Below, piece after piece: positions 35,472 through 57,485 of a stretch of DNA of 64,000 nucleotides. The translations under genes were made by a program, and so were the position numbers. The stretch comes from Trogon surrucura (taxonomy: Eukaryota > Chordata > Aves > Trogoniformes > Trogonidae), in contig CM036642.1 of the NCBI GenBank assembly GCA_020746105.1, forward strand, positions 465,501 through 529,500, written 5' to 3'. Each line of letters starts with the position of its first letter. The stretch's first letter is position 1. Under the pieces are notes generated by a model. The model ran no database searches and had not been told where the DNA came from. It saw only the letters and a list, made by a program, of their open reading frames with translations.

Positions 35472-38396
35472 ATGATCAACAAGTCTCGTGAGTCCTGGGG
35501 GGATCCCAGCTCCCTCTTCCCGAGCGGGGAGTCCCGGGGCGGGGGGATTTGTCTTCGGGGGCGGGTGATGAAGAATCGCGGCTTTTGCACCGGGGACAAA
35601 ACCAAATCGCCTGAACTCGACCCTTTTAATGCTTTTTTTTTTTTTTCCTAGGAGGGAAGATCCTCGGGGTGCTGGCGCTCTTTCTGGTGATGGTTTGGTA
35701 CTCGATCTCCCGGGAAGACAGGTACATACAGCTGTGAGTGGCTTTTCTTAAAAATTTGAAGGACCTCCTGCCCTTTTCTTTTCCCCTCTCGCGGGGATGC
35801 CGGGGCATTTTGGCCAATTTTTTCGGAGGAAGGGGAAAAAAAACCAACCCTGCGATGGAGACGGAACGCGAGGGAGGTTTATGAGCGGGGCAAGAGAGAC
35901 CTCTTCTGATGCAAGGCTGCAAGCTCAACACATCTTTGAGGTCCCTTCCAACCTCTAACACTCTGTGATTCTGTGAAATACATCCCCAGAGCACAGCTGA
36001 TTTGTAATCTTTCTGGCAATATCCTCAGTGGCTTGAATCCCACCGTGGCGGTGGGTGGGGGGAGATCTAGAGGAGCAGGATGAATTAATTAATTTATTTT
36101 TACCCCCCTGCCCTCTTTACAGCTTTTATTTCCCTGTCCAAGAAAACAAGACGTGTCCCCTCGGGGAGGTGGAAAAAAAAGCGGCGCAGCTCATCGGGAA
36201 GTGAGTATCGAGGTTGGGGAGGGAGGGGGGACCCTTCCCCACCCGTCCCGAACCCCCCGTTGCCGTCTGACCCGGCCCCTTTGCTCCTCGGCAGCTACAC
36301 GAGGGACCACCCGCTCTTCTTGCAGCTGAAGGACTATTTCTGGGTGAAGACGCCGTCGCTCTACGAGCTGCCCTACGGCACCAAAGGAAGCGGTAAGCTT
36401 CGCCGGGGGTCCATCTGCAAGTCTTTCCCTCTTCCCCCTTTCCCTCTTCCCCCTTTCCCTCTTCCCCCTTTCCCTCTTCCCCCTTTCCCTCTTCCCCCTT
36501 TCCCTCTTCCCCCTTTCCCTCTTCCCCCTTTCCCTCTTCCCCCTTTCCCTCTTCCCCCTTTCCCTCTTCCCCCTTTCCCTCTTCCCCCTTTCCCTCTTCC
36601 CCCTTTCCCTCTTCCCCCTTTCCCTCTTCCCCCTTTCCCTCTTCCCCCTTTCCCTCTTCCCCCTTTCCCTCTTCCCCCTTTCCCTCTTCCCCCTTTCCCT
36701 CTTCCCCCTTTCCTTTCCTTTCATTTTTTCCCCCTACCAAGCCGCTCGCTTGATTTTCAGACTTTGCCGAGCGTCGCCCACTTGTCCCAGTTACAGAGTT
36801 TTTAGGATGAGGTCAGGCTGAGGATGATCTGCGCAGACCCGGGATTAGCGGCAGGAGGAGATCTTGGCAGGGATGGGGCAACCCCCAGGACGTTGGAGCT
36901 TTCTTGCTCACCTTCTCCTCACTCTTGCTTTGCAGAAGACGTCCTCCTGCGCTTGCTGGCCATCACCCACTACTCCCTGCCCGAGAGCATCCAGAGGTAA
37001 CACCGGGGTGGGTTCAGGGGTTTTTCTGGCTTTTTTGGGTTTGTTTTCATCGTCGGCCCTCTTGGGAGGGGGAAATTTCTGCGTTGAGTTGGCAGAAGGA
37101 GCCTCTGCGACCCGGGATGGGGAGTGGATGACGCGGGGTTAAGACTCCCCCTCTTGGGGGGTTAAAACCACCTTGCTGGGGGTAGGTGTGGTTGAGACGG
37201 GGGCTCTTCTCGCAGCCTCAAGTGCCGGAGGTGCGCGGTGGTGGGCAACGGCCACCGGCTCCGCAACAGCTCCATGGGGGAGACCATCAACGCGTACGAC
37301 GTCGTCATCAGGTACGGGCTCCGATCCGCTGACCCTCCCTCGGCGCCGCTCGCCAACGGGGTTGACAACTGTGATGTGTCCCCCCCCCTCCAAGGTTGAA
37401 CAACGCCCCGGTCCACGGTTACGAGCAGGACGTGGGCTCCAAGACCACCATGCGCCTCTTCTACCCCGAGTCAGCCCACTTCGACCCCAGGACGGAGAAC
37501 AACCCCGACACGTTGCTGGTGCTGGTGCCCTTCAAACCCATGGACTTCCAATGGATGGAGGCCATCCTCAACGACAAGAAGAGGGTAAGCATGGCGGGGA
37601 AACGGGTCCAAGCCTCATCCCACCCCACCCTTGGGGACCTACCTCTTCTCTTCTTTGGCGCATCTCCATCCTCGCGCAGGTGCGGAAAGGGTTTTGGAAA
37701 CAGCCGCCGTTGATCTGGGACGCCAACCCGGAGCAGGTGCGCGTCCTCAACCCTTACTACATGGAAGTAACTGCTGCTAAACTGCTCAACCTCCCCATGA
37801 AGCAACCACGGAAGGTCAAACAGGTAAGGGGGTGACGTCCTCCCCGCCGGCTGTCCCCGTGCCACGGCTCTTCAAGTGTTCTCCTCCACCCTCTCCCTCC
37901 AGAAGCCCACCACGGGCTTGTTGGCCATCACGTTGGCGCTGCACTTCTGCGACCTGGTGCACATCGCGGGCTTCGGCTACCCCGACTCGGCCAACAAGAA
38001 GCAGACAATCCACTACTACGAGCAGATCACACTCAAGTCCATGGCAGTAAGCATCTCCCCACCTCCCCCCTCACTTTTCGTCCCCGTCCCCCCCCCCCCC
38101 AATTTGAGACCCTTCCATGATGGGGGTGAAGAATCCACCTTTGCGTGGTCACTCTCCAGCTTCTCCCACCGTCTTTGGAGTCGGGATGGAGAGTTGGCGC
38201 AGAAGGGCAGAGTCACATCCTTCAATTTTATTTTTTTGGGGGGGCTCCTCACTTTGGGTGAAGGTGTGGGGTCCCACCAGACTCTTGTGTCCCCCTCCTC
38301 CCTCCGCAGGCGTCGGAGCACAACGTCTCGCACGAGGCCGTGGCCATCAAGAAGATGCTGGAGATGGGGCTCGTCAAGAACCTCACCTACTTCTGA
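35472..38396 (+). CDS. ST3GAL4: CMP-sialic acid:beta-galactoside alpha-2,3-sialyltransferase 4
   Basis: 331-residue Golgi type II enzyme (human 333) that adds alpha-2,3 sialic acid to terminal galactose of glycans. Coding exons: 35472-35487 (exon begins 35409), 35652-35733, 36123-36200, 36295-36392, 36936-36996, 37216-37311, 37395-37584, 37680-37823, 37903-38046, 38310-38396; all phases agree. The N-terminus MINKSRGKIL is followed by a membrane anchor ILGVLALFLVMVWYSI, then a short stem. Sialylmotif L starts at CRRCAVVGNGHRLRN and runs to SKTTMRLFYPESAHF; motif S is PTTGLLAITLALHFCDLV with HIAGFGYPD; motif III HYYEQITLKSM; motif VS HNVSHEAVAIKKMLEMG. N-glycosylation sequons include NKT, NYT, NSS, NVS and NLT. 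It ends KNLTYF, TGA 38394-38396. It converges with KIRREL3, as in human. Confidence 0.97.
35933..35977 (+). mobile_element. Short CR1 3' terminal fragment in ST3GAL4 intron
   Basis: 'ttgaggtcccttccaacc' followed by 'actctgtgattctgtg' is the characteristic CR1 3' end with its terminal octamer-like repeats. Only about 45 bases are clear; a decayed 5' part may extend to about 35890. Confidence 0.8.
36420..36713. repeat. 15-bp minisatellite in ST3GAL4 intron
   Basis: Nearly perfect tandem array of ccctcttcccccttt, about 19.5 copies, pyrimidine-pure on the plus strand. It begins 27 bases after the donor at 36393. Because 15 is a multiple of three it is open in all frames (PLPPF / GKRER peptides), which produces false ORFs up to 204 codons. 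High unit identity points to recent expansion. Confidence 0.98.
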
Positions 38397-39240
38397 GGGG
38401 TTGTGCCCCACCCCTCACCCTGGGACTCTTGGAATGAGCAGGGATGGTTTTATTTTTATTTTTTTGGGGGGGGTTCCATGCTGGACCGTGGGTCCCCCCG
38501 GGGCGGGGAGGGGCGCAGGGAGCTCCCCCTGAGCCTCATCGCGGTCCCCACCTTTTCCTACCAACGCACTGAAGCCACCGAGGACCTGGAGGGGATTTGG
38601 GGAGGGGGAGTCCTCCCTCCCAGCGGGCCTGGGGGGGCGAGAGGGGGGCCTGGAGCCCTTTCCCTGGGCTTTCTCTTTCCCTTAATTCCCATTTATTCCG
38701 ACGAGGGCCCCACTGAGGGGGCTGATCTTGGAGGGCCTGGGACCCCCCCCCCCCCAGAACACAACCTGGAAGGGGCTCACGGCACCTCCTCCCTACTCTG
38801 ATGTCCCCCTCACCCCTATTTAATTCCTCCCTCCCCTTTTATTTTTTTTTTTAATTTCCTTTTTACTCGGCGGCCCCATCCCGTGCCTTAGCGCTGGCGC
38901 GGGGGCTTGTTCCCCGCAAATCCCCCCCCTCCCCAAACTAGGTGGTGGTGGGGGAATTACCCCCCCCCCCCCACCTTGGGGTGTTCCTGCCCTCGGGGCG
39001 TGGTTTAATTTAATTAATTTAAATGTTTATTTATCGCAGAACCTCGCCCGGCGCCACTAATATCATTGGGGGCGTGGAGGGGGGGGGGCAGCAGGGTGCT
39101 CTATTCCTGGGGGGGGGCGTATTTTTAGGGGTGCCCCCCCCCTCAAGCACACGTTGACCCGTGCCTTGCCCCCGTCTCCATGGGGCTGAGGGACCCCAGG
39201 GTGGGGGTGTTGGGGGGGGTCCTGCTGGCACCCAATAAAC
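38397..39240 (+). other. ST3GAL4: ST3GAL4 3' UTR with AATAAA at 39234-39239
   Basis: GC-rich 3' UTR full of G and C homopolymers. AATAAA at 39234-39239 (cccAATAAAcg) is followed by G/T-rich sequence, so the likely end is near 39255. Overlap with the 3' UTR of KIRREL3 from the other strand is possible. Confidence 0.75.
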
Positions 39241-39259
39241 GTCTTGGTGAGGCTGGGCT

Positions 39260-40722
39260 GGGGGTGCAATTTTGGGGGGGGGGGGGGATGGGGTTGAGTG
39301 AGCACTGAGGGGGGGACACACAACGTTGAGGGGGGGGGAACACACACACGGCCCTGTGCCTCAGTTTCCCTCCGCACCCATGTCCCTGAGGTGGGTGTGT
39401 GGGGGGGTAAACAGTGACCTCCTCACCCTGGGGACCCCCCCCGAGCTCTAAATCGCCCCCGAAGGAGCTGGGTTCCTCCTTTTGGGGGGGGGGGGGGGGC
39501 AGCCACCAGCCCAGGCGTGCCACGAGAAACACCTCTTGTATTGACCGTGGATACAGCGCGGAGAGGCCCTGCCCGGGGTGGTGGTGGGGGGGTTGTGTCC
39601 CCATCCCATGTGCCCCCCCCCCCCTTCCCAGCGGGACCCCCCAACCCCCCTCCCGCTCCCCGAAACGGACTCTATAAGTATGGACACCAAACACCAAGAA
39701 GGAAGGGAAGGGGTTGGGGGGGGACACGGGACACGAGGGGCAGCGGGAAGCGAGCGGATGCGGTGGGGGATTTGGGGGGGCAGGGGGGTGCGTGGTTGGG
39801 ATGGAGGGGCACGACGTTGCCCCCAGCCCCACGGTGGAGGGGGGTCCTCGGCGGGGTTGTGCTTAGCGTGTGCCGGGGTGGGGGAATGATGCTCGGCCGG
39901 TCCGTTTCCCGCCCTGCCCCGATTTTTCTTGTATTCTTTTCTTTTTTTTGAGGGGGGGGGTGGGTGTTGAATCCGGCCTTTTCCCACCGCCGCTCCCCCC
40001 TGTCCTTAGCACGATGCCCCGGAGGGTCCCGAGTGTCCTCAGCTGATCCCAAGTAGCTCTGGAGGGTCCCCGAGCATCCCCGGGAGATCCTGAGCATCCT
40101 CCGGCGGGCCCGAGCATCCCCGGAGGGTCCCCAAACGTCCCTGGACAGACGCCTCCAGGAGGTCCTGGAGAATCCTCAGATGGTCCCAAGCATCCTCAGA
40201 GGGTCCCCGAGCCCCTCCAGAGGATCCCAAGCACCTCCAGAGGGTCCCCAAGCCCCTCCAGAGGATACCAAGCACCTCTAGAGGGTCCCCAAGCCCCTCC
40301 AGAGGATTCCAAGCACCTCTAGAGGGTCCCCAAGTACCTCCAGAGGATCCCAAACACCTCTAGAGGGTCCCCAAGCCCCTCCAGAGGGTCCTCGAGCATC
40401 CTTGGACACTCCTGAGGATCCCCAGAGCATCCCAAGCATCTCTAGAGGGTCCCCAAGCATCCTAGGAGGGTCCTGAACACCTCCAGAGGGTTCCCCAAAC
40501 ACCCTTGGACAGTCCCGAGCATCCCTGGAGGATCCTGAGGATCCCCAGAGGGTCCCAAGCATCCTTGGAGGGTCCCAAACGCCTCCAGAGGGTTCCCCAA
40601 ACACCCTTGGACAGTCCCGAGCATCCCCAGAAGGTCCTGGAGCATCCTCGGAGGGTTTCCCCCTCCTCCCTGAGCTGGAGGCGAGGCGGGGAGGAGGGAG
40701 CGGGGGGCGGCGGGCGGGTGGC
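39260..40722 (-). other. KIRREL3: Probable KIRREL3 3' UTR
   Basis: Sequence after the KIRREL3 stop on the minus strand. No minus AATAAA is seen between 39260 and 40722; the nearest (plus TTTATT) is near 39027-39035, inside the ST3GAL4 3' UTR, so the two 3' UTRs may overlap on opposite strands. The right half is a minisatellite (40020-40668) and the left half is rich in G and C homopolymers. Confidence 0.5.
40020..40668. repeat. ~20-bp minisatellite in KIRREL3 3' UTR region
   Basis: About 650 bases of degenerate units such as cctccagagggtccccaagc (20-21 bp), around 30 copies, with the C-rich strand on plus. It starts about 55 bases after the KIRREL3 stop codon, so it would be transcribed in the mRNA. 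Unit divergence is higher than in the 15-bp array, which suggests greater age. Open frames here are artefacts. Confidence 0.92.
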
Positions 40723-53087
<12,365 letters not shown>

Positions 53088-53690
53088 CTGTTGAAGGAGA
53101 AGAGAGCATCCTTTTGCGTCTCCATTCCCACGTGCGCCACGGTGGAGACCAACACTGCTGCTCCTTCCACATCGAAACCACTCAAAAACCTTTTCAGCAT
53201 CTTCCCACTTTCACCCTTCCTTTTCTTTTTTTTTCCCTTTTTTTTCTTTTCCCAGTCAAAGAGAACTTTATCCCTTTAAGGCAGCTGAAATAACATTACC
53301 CTGAAAAGCCAAGCTGGCATTTGCAACACTCTTAACTTGCAAATTGTCTTGGAGAACAAGCTGTCAACTCAGCACTTGAATTAAGCCGCTGTTTGCCAAA
53401 CAATGAGCAAATGCGACCTAATGGGGCACCATCTGGCAACCTGCCACTCGGGAGCGGGTGGGAAAGGCAGGAGATGCTGGCAAGCTGGCGTGAAAGCCCA
53501 GCCACTCTTTGGGGGAAGGGAAAGAAAGCTCAGGCAGCAGCCTGTGGGGAAAAAAAATTAAAAAAATCCTCCCGGAACAACAGAGAGGATTTCCCCGAGG
53601 AATCGTTTTTCACTCGTCGTCTCGGGGCTGCTCTCCTCTGGTTGGGGTGTTTGGGTTGGGAAAGGATGGGCTCGCCCTGGCATCTCCTCA

Positions 53691-53835
53691 TAGTCCTCCT
53701 GAGGGTCTCGTGGTCCTCCTGAGGGTCTCATGGTCCTCCTGAGGGTCTCGTGGTCCTCCTGAGGGTCTCATGGTCCTCCTGAGGGTCTCGTGGTCCTCCT
53801 GAGGGTCTCATGGTCCTCCTGAGGGTCTCCTGCTC
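53691..53835. repeat. 20-bp tandem repeat with alternating variants
   Basis: Seven copies of ggtcctcctgagggtctcgt; successive copies alternate strictly between ...ctcGtgg and ...ctcAtgg in the middle of the array, so the true period is 40 bp made of two 20-bp subunits. Confidence 0.95.
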
Positions 53836-56464
53836 CTGCCTTTCCTGCTTTGCGATGGGTTCGCCTTGATTTAACGCCTCCCCAAAGAGAACAGGGGGGT
53901 CCAGCAACCCCACGGCAGAAGGTCCGTGGGGCTGGAGTGAGAGCTGGAGCTAGAGCTGATTCCCCTGGTGCCCGCTCGCCTGAACCTGACAGAATCAGGA
54001 CGGCTGACCTGCAAGGCTTCACCCCCCGTCTGGTGACACAAGCGTTTTGGAAGAAGATGTATTAGCGGTGCAGATGGGAGCTGATTTGTATGCGCTCGTC
54101 TGCTCTCTCGTTTCATTTATCTTTGCACCTCTAACAGTTGCTGACTGGCCACTTCAGCTTCCCACCCTCCTTTCCTCCCTGGACTCCCCCCTTTTAATAA
54201 TTAATCCAGAGCCGTCGTTTTATTTCTAGGCTTTGTGTGTTAACGAGGGAGGTTCGTCCCGGCGAAAGCGATGCCTCCCAGGTGCTCCTCCGAAGGTTTG
54301 ATGGGTCAACGACGCTTCGGGGATGCCTTTCTCCTTCCAGAGGGAACCACAAGGAGCTGGCGAGAGGTCGGCCAAGCGAGGCTGATCCCGGCATCGTGCT
54401 TCCCGATGGGATCTGCCTGGTCCCTGCGTTGTCCGTCGCGGAGAGCATCGTCCCTTGGGGATGCTCCCCTTCCCTGGGTGGGGGGATCTGCCAGAGTCCC
54501 GATATCTCATCCCTGAAGCTTCGCACGGGTTGTGGGGTGGAGAAGGGACAGGTCCTTGTCGCTTCCGTGTTGGTTTATTGGTCAAAAAGGTCTTGAAGCC
54601 TGAACACTTGATGGAAGGACACTTGCAAGGACACTTGAAAGGAAGGAAGGTTTGTACCTTTCTACCTCCCGGAGGGACTGAGAAGCTTAAACTGGTGAGC
54701 CAAGAGCTGATTTCCAGCCTCTGAAGGGTCTTCTTCTGAGAGAGGCACCACAAACATGGATCCATTTCCTTGCAGCAATTCAAGAGGATGAGGCGAACAA
54801 GGCGTCGATATCAGGGGCGAATCCAGCACTTTCTGTGGTTATTTTTGCACAAAACCACCTTCCCTGCTCTGCAAAGGACGAGAAGGTTTCCAGACAAGGA
54901 CAAAAGTGACTTGTGAGCTCCCTGGGTCACGTCCTTTCAACCAGCCTCCTCCCAACAGAGACACTGAGGGCACCTGGGCTTGGAAACCAGAGGGAGAAGC
55001 AGGTTCGAGCCGGGCAAACTTCAGGTCAGATCCTCCTGGGCTTCACAAAAGAAATCAAAACAGAGGCCAAGGTTTCCAAGAGCTGTTCGACTTTGCAGTG
55101 GGCTTGGGAAAACCAGCCGCGGCGCGGGGCTTTGCTCAAAACCCCATTGCTTACCGCGAAACTGGATTTCCCGAGCGTGGAGCTGTGTCACAGACAGCAA
55201 TTTTTCGTGCTTCAGCAGAGATCAAGGTTCTTGCTCCAGTTTCCCAGGGCTTAACACTGCTAAATCAATGTGGCTGAACAAGCACTATAGATCTTTTATA
55301 ATGTCAAATTGGTTTTTAATAACGACAGCTGATAACCCCCTTGTAAAGCTTCCCGCCACGTGCCCGTGGACAGCCGGAAGGCGAGTCACTTACGTTTTTA
55401 ACAAGCCCATAACATGCCTTACTCACCTACTAACCTCCCCGTAATTATTTCCAAACAGAATCGGAATAAAAACGGAGCCGAGAAGATGCTGAGGATGTTC
55501 CATTCCTCCACCTCCACCGCTTTGGCCCGTCGTGATTTCTTCCTAACGTCTCACCAGCCTTGAATGCGCGGAGCCTGGCTCCCCGCCAGCGCTCCTTGTC
55601 CTCCCACCCTCGAGAGCAGGGGCTTCTTTCATTTATTATCACTACCTTGAAGCTATTTATAGATTGCAAACGTGTCTTTCCCAGAACATATAAATTTACC
55701 TCCTTTAAGGCTCATACGACTGCGCCGCTGACTCGTGGCCAGCGCAGACCCAGCATCCTATCTGCTGCTGTCCCTCATCCCCTTGAGCTTGGCACGTTTT
55801 GTCGTCTTTTTCTCTTCACCAAGCACCATCTCAGGGAGAAATGAAAGCTCTCCGGGGCTAAAATTTCATTTTTGTCGTTTTCCTTCCCCATATTTCAAAC
55901 TTGTGTTTGTTTTTTATCTCTCTGGCCTCACTGGAGGGAGTGTCCAGTGCCTCCCACTCCTGGAAATTGAATTGGCTCGGCTGATGGGGGAAAACAAATT
56001 TCAACCAGGAAATAGATATTTCGATCCAAGCTTCACCAGAATTATTACAGGCAGCAATGAAAGAACAGTGATTAAAGTGCAAAAAAACCCCACACTTGTA
56101 CTGGGTCCTTTTAACACTCTAAGATAAGAGGGGAGGGAGCACTTTTCTAAGAGAGATTCTCCAGGGAAATAGCATTTTCTGACTGTATCGATTCCTTCCC
56201 AGCTATGAGTGCACACAAGCAAATAAGAAAGGACAGTTTGGGATGTGTTGGCTTTGTTTTGGTTCTCATACGCCAGCGTTAATTCAGTGACCTGCTCTGG
56301 TTTCCGAAGGAAACCCTCCAGAAGCTCCAGGGTCTCAGTGGAAGACGCTCAGCAGAGTCTTCTCCCGCACAGGGGGTTTGTACCCATCAAGGACATCACT
56401 TCTGGCCGGGCTTCCAGGCTCGTGAAGCCTATGAAGATCTGACCATGTTGGCAAGGAGAGCATG

Positions 56465-57485
56465 AACCTGCCCTATGGAGCATCGGTACAAAGAGGAACT
56501 AGCACAAGTGGAAACCAGTTGCAAGTGGAGTCCCTCAAGGATCAATACTGGGACCAGTCTTGGTTAACATCTTCGTCAGCGACATGGACAGTGGCATTGA
56601 GTGCACCCTCAGCAAGTTTGCCGACGACACCCAGCTGTGTGGGGCGGCCGACACGCTGGAGGGTAGGGCTGCCGTCCAGAGGGACCTTGGCAGGCTGGAG
56701 AGGTGGGCCCAGGGCAACCTCATGAGGTTCAACAAGATCAAGTGCAAGGTCCTCCATGTGGGTCAGGGCAATCTGAAGCACCAATATAGGCCAGGCAGTG
56801 ACTGGCTTGAGAGCAGCCCTGGAGAAAAGGACTTGGGGGTACTCGGGGACAAGCAGCTCAACATGAGCCGTCAGTGGCACCTGCAGCCCAGAAAGCCAAT
56901 CGTGTCCTGGGCTGCATCAAGAGGTGCGTGGCCAGCAGGTTGAGGGAGGTGATTCTCCTCCTCTACTCCACTCTCATGAGACCCCACCTGGAGCACTGCA
57001 TCCAGTTCTGGAGCCACAGCACAAGAAAGATCTGGACGTGCTGGAGCGTGGCCATGAGGATGCTCAGAGGGTTGGAGCACCTCTCCTATGGAGACAGACT
57101 GAGGGAGCTGGGGCTGGTCAGTCTGGAGAAAAGAAGACTCCGAGGAGACTTTATGGTGGCTTCCAATATCTCAAGGGGGCTACAAGAAAGCTGATGAGGG
57201 GCTTTTGAGGATGTCGTGTAGTGATAGGATGAGAGGGAATGGATTGAAGCTGGAGAAGGATCGGTTCAGATGAGACGTTAGGAAGAAGTTCTTCCCCATG
57301 AGGGTGGGGAGACCCTGGCACAGGTTGCCCAGAGAGGGGGTAGAAGCCCCATCCCTGGGAGTTTTTAAGGCCAGGCTGGACGGGGCTCTGGGCAGCCTGA
57401 TCTGGTGGGGGATGTCTCTGCCCATGGCGGGGGGGTTGGAACGAGATGATCTTGAAGTCCCTTCCAACCCTGACAATTCTATGAT
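56465..57485 (+). mobile_element. CR1 LINE fragment with reverse-transcriptase remains
   Basis: Plus-strand CR1 of about 1 kb, antisense to KIRREL3. It begins in the RT region ('gagtccctcaaggatcaata' encodes the [13 protein letters not shown] motif), includes the RT active-site motif FADDTQLCG, then [44 protein letters not shown], and ends with the 3' tail 'gtcccttccaaccctgacaa' and 'ttctatgatga'. Frameshifts break the frame near 56900 and 57200; a 5'-truncated dead copy. Confidence 0.93.

Noticed and set aside
36126..36740. 204-codon minus-strand frame of GKGEE repeats and similar frames on plus
   Set aside because: Produced by the 15-bp intronic minisatellite, which is open in every frame; the real ST3GAL4 exons flank it on the plus strand.
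55000..55060. tRNA-like 'ggttcgagcc' stretch
   Set aside because: Only a T-loop-like string; no matching acceptor stem, D arm or anticodon arm around it.
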